Assembly: GCA_009493725.1 (NCBI GenBank)
Contig: VOGB01000004.1
Coordinates: forward strand, 310,001-374,000
DNA length: 64,000 nucleotides
Direction of reading: 5' to 3'
Origin: Pseudoramibacter fermentans
Lineage (GTDB): Bacteria > Bacillota > Clostridia > Eubacteriales > Eubacteriaceae
Shown: positions 56,551-64,000 of the stretch, piece by piece
How the letters are laid out: each line of letters begins with the position of its first letter
Numbering within the stretch: position 1 is the first letter of the stretch
Notes under the pieces: generated by a model
Seen by the model: only the letters and a program-made list of their open reading frames with translations
What the model was told of the DNA's origin: nothing
Database searches by the model: none
Translations under genes and position numbers: made by a program

Positions 56551-57501
56551 TTATATTGCTTTGTTGAAATTCAGCGCGTGCAGGATCGCCAGAAAAGCCG
56601 GATCTTCAATCGGCGCCTGGATGTCGAAGCTTAACGTCGGTGCGCTCAGCGTGTAATGCGCCGCGTGAAGCAGGGGATGGTTTAAGTGATAGCGGTCCCG
56701 AAATGTTTGATTCGCCTTTTTTGAGCCGTACTTGACGTCGCCGACAATCGGGTGGCCGATGTGGGCGAGCTGAGCGCGGATCTGGTGGGTTTTCCCGGTA
56801 AACAGCTCGATTTCGAGCAGCGTAAAGCCGCCGTTCGATTGAATTGGCCGGTAGCGCAGGGCGGCGTGAACCCCATTCCCGGAGTCTGAGACGCGGGTCT
56901 TGTTGTGCTCGCGGAGAAGCTGGTCGTCGCAGCGGCCAGGCTGTGTGAGTGCGCCGAAGACTAAAGCGAGGTAAGTCTTGTGCGTCTTCCGTTCCCGGAT
57001 CGATCGGATCAGGGTTTTCTGCGTCTCGTAATTTTTCGGAATCAGCACGACGCCGGAGGTGCCGCGGTCGAGGCGGTTAGCTGGCGCCGCGTGAAAGGTG
57101 CCGTCGGCATACACCGCGGCGAGATCGGCAATCGAGGGGTCGCCGGTGTGATCCGGCTGGGTCAACAGCCCTGCCGGCTTGTTGACGGCAAGGATCTGCG
57201 CGTCTTCGTACAGCGGCGGGTGAATTAGCGCGCTGAGGGAATCGGGAAGGGGCTTCTTTTTCGGAGCTTCATCAGCGGACGCGCCTCTGAATTTGGCGTA
57301 GGTCTCGTCTGAAAAATAGAAGGTCAGCGTATCTCCCTCCTGAATGGTGTCTTTGGGTTCGGCACGGCGGCCGTTGAGCTTGATGCGCTTTTTCCGCGTC
57401 ATTTTCATTAAAAGCCCCTTGCCGGCTTCGGGCATAAATTTGACGAGAAATCGGTCAAGGCGCTGACCGGACGCATTGGCCGGAATGCGGTACGTGATCA
57501 T
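56551..57501 (-). CDS. RluA-family pseudouridine synthase
   Basis: A 316-aa RNA pseudouridine synthase. The catalytic motif is RLDRGTSGVVLIPKN (Asp in LDR), preceded by an S4 RNA-binding domain (residues about 10-75, GQRLDRFLVKFMPEAGKGLL) and VNKPAGLLTQPD. It most resembles RluC/RluD-type enzymes, but the target U cannot be assigned. It lies 3 nt after the fba-like gene and 21 nt before recU. Confidence 0.92.
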   Translation of the reverse strand: MITYRIPANASGQRLDRFLVKFMPEAGKGLLMKMTRKKRIKLNGRRAEPKDTIQEGDTLTFYFSDETYAKFRGASADEAPKKKPLPDSLSALIHPPLYEDAQILAVNKPAGLLTQPDHTGDPSIADLAAVYADGTFHAAPANRLDRGTSGVVLIPKNYETQKTLIRSIRERKTHKTYLALVFGALTQPGRCDDQLLREHNKTRVSDSGNGVHAALRYRPIQSNGGFTLLEIELFTGKTHQIRAQLAHIGHPIVGDVKYGSKKANQTFRDRYHLNHPLLHAAHYTLSAPTLSFDIQAPIEDPAFLAILHALNFNKAI

Positions 57502-57504
57502 CGC

Positions 57505-58422
57505 TTAAAGCCTCTTGCTGCAGCCGAGGACTTGGCGCATTTTGTGGATGACCATTGAACGGATCGCCCTGCGGCCCGGTCCGAGGTATTCGTGAGGGTC
57601 GTAGGCTTCGGGATGCTCGACAAAGAACTGGCGGATACAAGCCGTCATCACGAGATTTAAATCCGTTTCGATGTTGATTTTGCATATCCCCATCCGCGCA
57701 GCGTCGCGGAGCAGATCCTCAGGGACGCCCTGTGCGCGTTCGATGGCGGCGCCGTATTGGTTGTTGAGATCGACAAATTCCTTCGGCACAGAGGACGCGC
57801 CGTGCAGCACCAGAGGCAGATTATCGAGATAAGAAGTCAAATCCTTCAGACGGTCGAAGGCCAGCGTTGGCTCCGTCTTGAATTTGTACGGGCCGTAGCA
57901 GGTGCCGATGGCGACGGCGAGGGAATCGACGCCGGTGTCGTGGACGAATTCCGCCGCCTGTTCCGGGTTGGTCAAGGCAGAGGGAATATCCGAATCGGTA
58001 TCGCCGTGAATATCGCCAAGGCCCCCTTCCACGACGACGCCGTGATCGTGGGCGTAGGTCACAACCTGTTTCGTCAGCTTCACATTGTCTGCGTAGGGCA
58101 GGCGCGAGCCGTCAATCATCACAGAAGTGAAGCCCGAGTCAATACAGGCGACACAGGTGTCGTAATCCGGTCCGTCGTCGAGGTGAAGGCAGATGTCGAT
58201 GTTGGAGGTTTCGACAGCAGCTTCAACCATTTTTAAAACGTAGACAGGATTTGTATAAATTCGAGATTTTTCAGAGACCTGTAAAATAACGGGACAGCGC
58301 TCGTGTTCTGCGGCAGCGACGATGCCCTGGATGATTTCCATGTTGTTGGCGTTAAATGCCCCGATGGCGTAATGCCCTTCCAAGGCGTCTTTAAACATTT
58401 GAGTGGATGTCACTAAAGGCAT
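57505..58422 (-). CDS. Class II fructose-bisphosphate aldolase-like protein with altered zinc site
   Basis: A 305-aa protein of the class II aldolase family (FbaA type). It keeps D82 of the HxD motif, the NxD segment INIETDLN and the third metal His (H207, LVLHGAS). Two other metal-ligand positions are changed: the usual HLDHG reads HLDDG (D83) and the usual GTSHG reads GTCYG (Y176). The VEGELG Glu is G134. The metal site is therefore unlikely to be canonical, so activity as an aldolase is doubtful. GGAGGAG precedes the ATG. It is the first gene of the rluA-like/recU/luxS run. A minus-strand TATAAT is at 58453-58458. Confidence 0.83.
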   Translation of the reverse strand: MPLVTSTQMFKDALEGHYAIGAFNANNMEIIQGIVAAAEHERCPVILQVSEKSRIYTNPVYVLKMVEAAVETSNIDICLHLDDGPDYDTCVACIDSGFTSVMIDGSRLPYADNVKLTKQVVTYAHDHGVVVEGGLGDIHGDTDSDIPSALTNPEQAAEFVHDTGVDSLAVAIGTCYGPYKFKTEPTLAFDRLKDLTSYLDNLPLVLHGASSVPKEFVDLNNQYGAAIERAQGVPEDLLRDAARMGICKINIETDLNLVMTACIRQFFVEHPEAYDPHEYLGPGRRAIRSMVIHKMRQVLGCSKRL

Positions 58423-58524
58423 GTGTCTCCTCCTTTTTCTTTTTCTATCTTTATTATAGAATCAATTTATTATTATAAGATTAAGTTTTAAGGATTTCAA
58501 TAAAAAAAAGAATTGGAAAAGGTC

Positions 58525-58553
58525 TTGCAAATAGGACCGGCTTTCGGTATAAT
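58525..58553 (+). promoter_or_regulatory. Promoter of tRNA-Thr
   Basis: TTGCAA (58525-58530), 17-nt spacer, TATAAT (58548-58553); tRNA begins 14 nt later. Confidence 0.8.
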
Positions 58554-58567
58554 AGCAAAGTATTCAG

Positions 58568-58643
<76 letters not shown>

Positions 58644-58654
58644 TTTAAAATCAA

Positions 58655-58682
58655 AGCAGGCTTTTACGGCCTGCTCTTTTTA
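58655..58682 (+). terminator. Terminator of tRNA-Thr
   Basis: AGCAGGC (58655-58661) pairs with GCCTGCT (58669-58675), then CTTTTT. Confidence 0.85.
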
Positions 58683-58721
58683 TATACCAGAATATCATCT
58701 TAGAAATTTGAGGAGAGAGGT

Positions 58722-59150
58722 ATGCAGATCAAGAAAATAAGATCCGGGGCGAAACTGCCCCTTCGGGGTTCAGAATACGCGGCGGGCTCAGATTTATTCG
58801 CCTGCCTGGACGCGCCGATGACGATTGCGCCCCACGAAACGGCTATGATTCCGACGGGGCTCGCCATCGCCCTGCCGCCGAACACGTTTGGCGCGGTCTT
58901 TGCCAGAAGCGGTTTGGCTGTGCGAGAAGGTCTCCGCCCGGCGAACTGCGTCGGCGTAATCGACGAAGACTACCGCGGCGAGCTGACAGTCGCCCTTTAC
59001 AACGACAGCGATTCGGACCGGATCATCCAACCAGAGGAACGGATTGCCCAGCTGGTTGTGATCCCTTACGTCATGCCGAATTTTGAACTGGTGGACGAAC
59101 TGGATCAGACCGCGCGTGGAAAAGATGGATTTGGATCTACAGGAAAATGA
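58722..59150 (+). CDS. dut: dUTP diphosphatase (dUTPase)
   Basis: A 142-aa trimeric dUTPase that lowers dUTP and makes dUMP for ThyX. All five motifs are present: AAGSDLFA, FARSGLAVREG, GVIDEDYRGE, RIAQLVV and RGKDGFGSTG. GAGGAGAGAGG precedes the ATG. Its stop overlaps the next gene as ATGA. Confidence 0.96.
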   Translation: MQIKKIRSGAKLPLRGSEYAAGSDLFACLDAPMTIAPHETAMIPTGLAIALPPNTFGAVFARSGLAVREGLRPANCVGVIDEDYRGELTVALYNDSDSDRIIQPEERIAQLVVIPYVMPNFELVDELDQTARGKDGFGSTGK

Positions 59151-60118
59151 CAGAACAGGATATTCGAGAAAAATTATCGGCGCCGTTAATTGATTTTATC
59201 GGCAGGAAAATTGAACCGGCGGATTTAGAGGCGCGGCTGAGGCAGACCTTGGACGCGACAGAAAATGCCCACTTGACGTATTTCGGTTATTTATATGAAA
59301 ATCGGGCGATTAAAGCCGCCTCGCGTTTTATAAATGGACAGGATATGCCAGAGGATTTGCTGCGGCGGGAAATCATCGACATTCTCCTCGAGTTTCGGGA
59401 GTACGCTTACCATTCAGATGAAGACGAGGAGGCATACATCGATCCCGAACCGACCGATCAGCCGGTTTGGAAAATTTACTATTACGACGTCGTCGGACTC
59501 TATTACCATAGGACGCAGCTTCAAACGCTCAGTCGGATTAATCCGGATTACGAATTGAGCGGGGCACAGCTGGTTGAAGACGATCAGGTGGATGTGGAGA
59601 TTCCCAAATACTGCTTCGATTGTACTGAGGCGGAGCTGATTCCGGAGCCGGAGAATCTGCACGATCCCCACGCGATCCGTGTCGAGATGGCGGGGGAGAC
59701 GATCGGCTACATCAAAAAGGGGCAGACGCAGGAAATTCAGGAGCTGCTCGACGAGGACCGCATCGGGAACATGAGCTGTCAGATCACGGGTGGGCCCTTC
59801 CGCATTTTGTACAGCGGCTACAGCCCGGCGAGAGACAAGGCGATCTACGAAAATGTTGAAAAGGAACAGGCGGCCTATAAAGGTGAACTCAGGCTCTGCG
59901 TCGGTCCTAAGCTCGAAATGAGCAGTCTGGTCGGCAGACGGGTGGCCATCAACAGCGAAGAGCACGAAAAATGGTTCGGCCGCGTGTACTTGTATTTGGA
60001 ATCGGAAGACGACATCAAAGGACAGGAATCGCTGCTGCTTGATGTTGAAGGCGTGCCGACGATTTACCGCATTCCATTGCACGACATCCTGCGCATTGAG
60101 GTGCTCGACGGTGAATAA
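59147..60118 (+). CDS. HIRAN-like domain protein (function unknown)
   Basis: A 323-aa protein with a HIRAN-like segment at about 175-205 (ENLHDPHAIRVEMAGETIGYI). HIRAN domains bind DNA ends. The remaining N-terminal part (about 1-110) is helical and acidic, and the C-terminal part (from about 245) is beta-rich; neither is recognised. No helicase or nuclease motif is seen. The ATGA overlap with dut means coupled translation. A nucleic-acid-related role is inferred only from the domain. Confidence 0.6.
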   Translation: MTEQDIREKLSAPLIDFIGRKIEPADLEARLRQTLDATENAHLTYFGYLYENRAIKAASRFINGQDMPEDLLRREIIDILLEFREYAYHSDEDEEAYIDPEPTDQPVWKIYYYDVVGLYYHRTQLQTLSRINPDYELSGAQLVEDDQVDVEIPKYCFDCTEAELIPEPENLHDPHAIRVEMAGETIGYIKKGQTQEIQELLDEDRIGNMSCQITGGPFRILYSGYSPARDKAIYENVEKEQAAYKGELRLCVGPKLEMSSLVGRRVAINSEEHEKWFGRVYLYLESEDDIKGQESLLLDVEGVPTIYRIPLHDILRIEVLDGE

Positions 60119-60142
60119 TCAGGCGTGTAGGCTTTACAATCC

Positions 60143-60170
60143 AGACTGAGCTTCGGCTCAGTCTTTTTTT
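60143..60170 (+). terminator. Terminator after the HIRAN-like gene
   Basis: AGACTGAGC (60143-60151), TTCG loop, GCTCAGTCT (60156-60164), then seven T. Perfect stem. The following 60171-60346 is AT-rich, holds a possible -10 TATACT (60300-60305) and no gene. Confidence 0.92.
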
Positions 60171-60346
60171 ATGCTGATAAAGTTAGCATATATTTTAAAT
60201 CTATACGATAATATGTAAAATTAAATACAAATAAAATTTTCAGAAAAATAATACATTTCAATGTCACAATATTATCTATCTTTAAGCAAAAATCCCTCGT
60301 ATACTAAGATTAAATTAAGTTAAGAAAACTTTAAGGGGGTTAATCG

Positions 60347-61366
60347 ATGAAAAAACAGTTAGCATGTGTAGGTTTAGCGGCAGCATTGGCGCTGACAACA
60401 TTAGCCGGATGCGGCTCGAGTTCATCCTCGAGCTCAAGTTCAAGTTTAAAAGCATCGAGCAAAAACTACAAGCCGGTCACCATTGAAATGAATTTGGAAC
60501 GCAGCGGACTTGGGAAGAATTACAAACATACCTTTAAGAAAATGCCGACAAAGGTCGTCGCCGACGGCGACCAGATGGCTGATATTTTCTTTGACCTCGG
60601 TTTAGCGGACAACATGGCCGGCTACACCAAGGGCGCCTGTGTCGATACCGTCAAACAGTATCCAGGCGAAAAGAAAGTCAAACAGCTGGCGAAACCGGGC
60701 GTCAATTTGCGTACGGTTTCCAAAGAAAAAGTGCTGGCCACTGGATGTGATTTCCTCGTCGGCTGGGATGATTTATTCTCAGACAAAAACTTCAGCCTGA
60801 GCTTCTGCAAGAAGAACGGCATCACCCCGTACTTCCCGTACGTCTGCTCAGACAGTGCGACCTTCGAAGAGCTGTACAAGGATTACGAAACCCTCGGCAA
60901 GATCTTCCAGGTGGAAGACACCGCTCAGAAGCGCATTGACAAGATGAAAAGCACGCTGGATTCAGTCCACAAGACTTTAGGTGACGAAGCTTACCAAAAT
61001 CCGGTCAAGGTATTTGTTTACGACTCCGGTGAAGATGCACCGTTCACGGCTTGCCAGGGGATGCCAGGCGATACCCTTAAAAAGGCTGGCGCGATCTCGA
61101 TCTTCAACGACATCAACAAAGGCTGGGCAACCCCATCTTGGGAACAAGTGGCCGAAAGAGATCCTGATGCGATCATCATTCTCGAATACAACCACGATGT
61201 CAACAAAAAGAAGAAATTCCTGAAGACCAACAAATACACCAAGAACCTGCGCGCGGTTAAAGAAAACAAGATTTACTCTGCCAACTGTGCCATCATGCAG
61301 GGCTCTGCAGGATCGGCTGATTTGGTCAAGAGCATTGCTAAACAGCTTTATCCAGACAAATTCTAA
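60347..61366 (+). CDS. ABC transporter substrate-binding lipoprotein (FecB/BtuF type)
   Basis: A 339-aa lipoprotein with a lipobox LAGC (C22), then a run of ten Ser as a linker. The body matches periplasmic-binding-protein type III (FecB/BtuF/heme or siderophore binders), with VVADGDQMADIFFDLGL near residue 70. Iron, heme, siderophore or cobalamin are all possible substrates. AAGGGGG precedes the ATG. It is followed by a strong hairpin and then its permease and ATPase. The upstream gap (60171-60346) is AT-rich and may hold an iron- or metal-dependent operator, but none is clear. Confidence 0.88.
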   Translation: MKKQLACVGLAAALALTTLAGCGSSSSSSSSSSLKASSKNYKPVTIEMNLERSGLGKNYKHTFKKMPTKVVADGDQMADIFFDLGLADNMAGYTKGACVDTVKQYPGEKKVKQLAKPGVNLRTVSKEKVLATGCDFLVGWDDLFSDKNFSLSFCKKNGITPYFPYVCSDSATFEELYKDYETLGKIFQVEDTAQKRIDKMKSTLDSVHKTLGDEAYQNPVKVFVYDSGEDAPFTACQGMPGDTLKKAGAISIFNDINKGWATPSWEQVAERDPDAIIILEYNHDVNKKKKFLKTNKYTKNLRAVKENKIYSANCAIMQGSAGSADLVKSIAKQLYPDKF

Positions 61367-61388
61367 GAGGGTTTGAAATCAAAACAGG

Positions 61389-61430
61389 GAGAGACTTTCA
61401 CCGGAGATTTTCAGTGAAAGTCTCTCTTTT
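61389..61430 (+). terminator. Intra-operon hairpin between binding-protein and permease genes
   Basis: GAGAGACTTTCAC (61389-61401) pairs perfectly with GTGAAAGTCTCTC (61414-61426), then TTTT. It likely lets more binding protein than permease be made. Confidence 0.75.
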
Positions 61431-61451
61431 GATGAAAAAAGAGGTGAATCT

Positions 61452-62525
61452 ATGAAACTCAGTTTACACCTGCCAATTCGAAAGAGAGGGGCCTTTGTGC
61501 TGTTCTGCATCGGCCTGTTCGTGCTTCTCGTTTTGGCTGTCATTCTGGCTGTCTTTTCCGGCAGTGTCTCCATTCCGCCGGATGTGGTCTGCAAGGTATT
61601 GCTCAACCACCTGACCGGCCACGAAATTTTCGAGCCGACCTGGAACGCGTCCCTTGAAACCATCATTTGGACCATGCGTTTTCCGCGGGTGCTGATGGCG
61701 ATGATGGTCGGCGCCGGGCTGTCCCTCTGCGGGATTTTGATGCAGGCCATGACGCGTAACTCCTTGGCGGATCCGTACGTGCTCGGGATTTCCTCAGGGG
61801 CATCCGCTGGGGCTGTTGCGGTTATCATGTACGGCTGGTTTGGTTTTATGGGCCAGTTCCATATCGTATTTGGTGCGGCGATCGGTGCCTTCATCGCGAT
61901 CTTCATCGCGATGAAAGTCTCGTCAGTCAGCAACCGCATCACGTCGACGCAGCTGGTCTTGGCCGGGATCGCCGTGTCCACGCTCTTTCAGGCCATTACC
62001 AACTTTATGATTTATTACAGACAGACCGGCGACGATAAAGTCAAGACGGCGATTTACTGGATGATGGGCTCCCTCAGCGGCGCCAATTGGAGCACGGTGC
62101 TGTATCTCTTCATCATCGTGATGATCTGTACAGTCATCCTGTTTTTCTTTACGGACAGCTTAGACGTGCTGATGCTCGGCGACGACGCCGCGACGACCCT
62201 CGGCGTCAATCTAATGCGCATCAAGGTGTCGATCATCATCTTGTGTACGATTATGACCGGCGCGATCGTATCGGTTTCCGGGGTCATTGGCTTTATCGGG
62301 CTGATCATCCCGCATATCACCAGATCTCTCGTCGGCTCGAAGCACAGCCGTTTAATGCCGGCTTCGATTCTGCTCGGCGGGCTCTTCACGATTCTGTGCG
62401 ACTGGATTTCCCGCATCGTCGTCATTCCGGAAGAACTGCCGATTGGCGTTTTGACCGCATTATTTGGCGCGCCGTTCTTCCTGTTCCTGATTCGGAAGAG
62501 CCGTTCGAAATTCGGAGGTGCATGA
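61452..62525 (+). CDS. FecCD-family ABC permease
   Basis: A 357-aa permease with about ten membrane helices. RFPRVLMAMMVGAGLSLCGI, NSLADPYVLGISSGASAGA and GFIGLIIPHITRSLVGSKH (the ATPase-coupling loop) identify the FecCD/BtuC family. Only one permease gene is present, so it likely forms a homodimer. The stop overlaps the ATPase start region (ATGATG). Partner genes are the lipoprotein and the ATPase. Confidence 0.93.
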   Translation: MKLSLHLPIRKRGAFVLFCIGLFVLLVLAVILAVFSGSVSIPPDVVCKVLLNHLTGHEIFEPTWNASLETIIWTMRFPRVLMAMMVGAGLSLCGILMQAMTRNSLADPYVLGISSGASAGAVAVIMYGWFGFMGQFHIVFGAAIGAFIAIFIAMKVSSVSNRITSTQLVLAGIAVSTLFQAITNFMIYYRQTGDDKVKTAIYWMMGSLSGANWSTVLYLFIIVMICTVILFFFTDSLDVLMLGDDAATTLGVNLMRIKVSIIILCTIMTGAIVSVSGVIGFIGLIIPHITRSLVGSKHSRLMPASILLGGLFTILCDWISRIVVIPEELPIGVLTALFGAPFFLFLIRKSRSKFGGA

Positions 62526-63301
62526 TGGCGAAATTAAAGGTTGAACATTTAGACTTTTCGATCGACAAGGCGCAGATTTTAAAGGCTATTGATCTGGAAA
62601 TTCAAAAAGGAGAATTCGTCGGTCTGGTTGGGCCAAATGGCTGCGGCAAATCGACGCTGCTGAAAAACATTTACCGGATTTATCAGCCGGACCGCGGCAA
62701 AATTTACTTGGACGGCCAGCTGGTCGATCAGGTCAACGACAAGGAATTCGCTAAAAAAATGGCCGTGATGGTTCAGGAAAATACAGTGGAATTCGATTTG
62801 ACCGTTATCGATATGGTCATGCTCGGACGCTACGCCCACAAGCGGCTGCTCCAGGACTCATCCGAAAAGGACCACGCAATCGCGGAAAAGTACCTCGAAG
62901 AAGTCGGGATGAAGGGCTACGAGGAACGCAGCTTTTTAAGCCTGTCAGGCGGGGAAAAACAGCGTGTGCTGCTCGCACGGGCGCTGTCCCAGGAAGCGGA
63001 GCTGATCGTCCTCGACGAACCGACCAACCATCTGGATATTAAGTATCAATATCAGATCATGAATATTCTGAAGCGGCAGGATATGACTGTCTTTACCTCT
63101 GTGCACGATTTAAACATCGCGTCGCTGTACTGCGACCGCATCGTCGTGCTCAAGAAGGGCGATTTGGTTAAAATCGGCACCCCTGAAGAAGTCATTACGC
63201 CGGAGATGATCCATTATTTATACGGCATCGACAGCGAGGTGCGCATCAACAAGACGACGGGGCGGCCTCAGATTCAATTTTTGCCGAATTTTAACGTGTA
63301 A
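62525..63301 (+). CDS. FecE-type ABC transporter ATPase
   Basis: A 258-aa ABC ATPase. Walker A is GPNGCGKS, the signature LSGGEKQRVLLARAL, and Walker B LIVLDEPTNHLD. The best match is to the iron/siderophore/cobalamin importers. ATG 62525 is 5 nt after GGAGGT; an overlapping ATG at 62522 is too close to it. No terminator is seen before the IS remnant at 63342. Confidence 0.93.
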   Translation: MAKLKVEHLDFSIDKAQILKAIDLEIQKGEFVGLVGPNGCGKSTLLKNIYRIYQPDRGKIYLDGQLVDQVNDKEFAKKMAVMVQENTVEFDLTVIDMVMLGRYAHKRLLQDSSEKDHAIAEKYLEEVGMKGYEERSFLSLSGGEKQRVLLARALSQEAELIVLDEPTNHLDIKYQYQIMNILKRQDMTVFTSVHDLNIASLYCDRIVVLKKGDLVKIGTPEEVITPEMIHYLYGIDSEVRINKTTGRPQIQFLPNFNV

Positions 63302-63385
63302 AACGGAGAGAACAAAAAAATACCAGAACAAAACTAAATGGTGTGCTACCCGTCAAGAGGACACTGAATAATTAACAATTTTTGT

Positions 63386-63413
63386 ACCGCCAGTCGAACA
63401 ATCGACTGGCGGT
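63386..63413. terminator. Hairpin at the end of the IS3-family element
   Basis: ACCGCCAGTCG (63386-63396) pairs perfectly with CGACTGGCGGT (63403-63413), loop AACAAT. It may end transcription from the ABC operon. Confidence 0.6.
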
Positions 63414-63417
63414 ATTC

Positions 63418-64000
63418 TTATGCTGCAGCATAGAAGTTTTCATGATATTCCTCAGGTGTCATAGCATAAGTTGGAGTTCTCTGTATGCGTTCTTTGTTGT
63501 AGTGAGTTGATATATGATCTATTGCGTTTGACAGATTCGCTTTTGAAGTAAAGTGTTTACATAATACATTTCTCGTTTTAGGATCCCCAGAAGCCTTCCA
63601 TAGGGCCATTATCAATACAATGGGCCACTCTGGACATGCTCTGTTCATATGATGTTTCTTAAGCTTTAAAGAAAATTGTCTACTCGTATATTGCAGCCTC
63701 TGTCACTGTGAAATAACGGATGCGCATCTGGTTCAAGAGTCACAGCTTCATCAAAGTATTCATTACAAGTGATTATCATTATGTTCACTGATTTTATAAG
63801 CACGATCCTACGGTCATACAGATTAGAATAGCACTTAAATTATATCTGTGGACTTCTACACCGATGTAATATTGAGACTCTGTCCATCTGTCAGCCATTT
63901 TTCATTCGGTGCATCTGGTGAAAGTTCCGGTTATAATTTTTAGCAATGTGAGCAGGATCCGGGCTGTTTCTAGTACAGCTTTCGGTTCCATTTGATTTTA
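63418..64000 (-). pseudogene. IS3-family transposase (OrfB) remnant, frameshifted
   Basis: Minus-strand fragments in several frames match the IS3 OrfB DDE core: NRNFTSDAPNEKWLTD, then YYIGVEVHRYNLSAIL, then PDAHPLFHSDRG, MSRVAHCIDNGPMEGFWG, and finally HYNKERIQRTPTYAMTPEEY. Frameshifts and stops lie between them, for instance after FWG near 63590. The gene is not functional. Confidence 0.82.

Larger units (their letters stand above)
63342..64000 (-). mobile_element. Decayed IS3-family element, right end outside window
   Basis: A left end TGTGCTACCCGTCAAG at about 63342 resembles IS3/IS150-type termini. The rest is a transposase remnant on the minus strand reaching the window edge. A perfect 11-bp hairpin (63386-63396 with 63403-63413) lies just inside the end. 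The exact boundary and right end cannot be fixed. Confidence 0.7.

Noticed and set aside
62087..62524. Upstream extension of the ABC ATPase frame into the permease gene
   Set aside because: The ATPase fold starts at 62525 after GGAGGT; the extension is an out-of-frame shadow of the permease.

Overview
The window looks like the chromosome of an anaerobic Firmicute in the Clostridia, probably near Eubacteriaceae. This is inferred from gene content (recU, luxS, thyX, an FMN-riboswitch rib operon, a classical aspartokinase with an internal start, strong GGAGG ribosome sites) and from the GC-rich codon use. No 16S or taxon-specific marker is present, so the genus is not fixed. Gene density is high, and most intergenic gaps hold recognisable terminators or promoters.

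Layout. 1-4690: the end of an F1 ATP synthase operon (atpH partial, atpA, G, D, C). 4.7-10.5 kb: a histidine phosphatase, then the ribosome/RNA maintenance run phoH-ybeY-dgkA-era-recO and a large acidic, Tyr-rich membrane protein. 10.5-21.4 kb: housekeeping and stress genes (pepD, DUF308, mnmA, a double-Nudix fusion, macro domain, SGNH, HAD, thioesterase, aldo-keto reductase with ferredoxin domain, CLC and CPA2 transporters). 21.5-23.3 kb: tRNA-Leu followed by a decayed IS1182-type element that sits in, and has duplicated, the terminator shared by tRNA-Leu and aroK. 23.3-28.5 kb: aroK, aroD, a P-type ATPase and membrane proteins.

28.6-42.3 kb holds the most unusual region: thirteen same-strand genes, mostly overlapping. 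They are two paralogous nitrogenase-like sets (each NifH-like, NifD-like, NifK-like) wrapped around hypF-C-D-E and a TM1266-type regulator, and followed by hydF-hydE. hypA, hypB, hydG, any hydrogenase structural gene and the nitrogenase cofactor genes are all absent from the window. The group starts with a good sigma-A promoter and a leader that can fold into mutually exclusive antiterminator and terminator hairpins. I read it as a candidate undescribed metallocofactor or reductase system that combines cyanide-ligand chemistry (Hyp), an [FeFe]-maturation scaffold and radical SAM enzyme (HydF, HydE), and ATP-driven low-potential electron transfer (NifH-like). This is inference from content and order.

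42.3-47.9 kb: a zinc-ribbon Nudix protein, a ThpR-KptA RNA-repair fusion, then an FMN riboswitch and ribD-E-BA-H. 47.9-54 kb: purC and the threonine/lysine branch (thrB, thrC, divergent hom-lysC). 54-58.4 kb: thyX, a DUF45 metalloprotease, and the fba-like, rluA-like, recU, luxS operon, where the aldolase has lost key zinc ligands. 58.5-63.3 kb: tRNA-Thr, dut, a HIRAN-like protein and a FecBCD-type ABC importer. 63.3-64 kb: a badly decayed IS3-family element running off the window.
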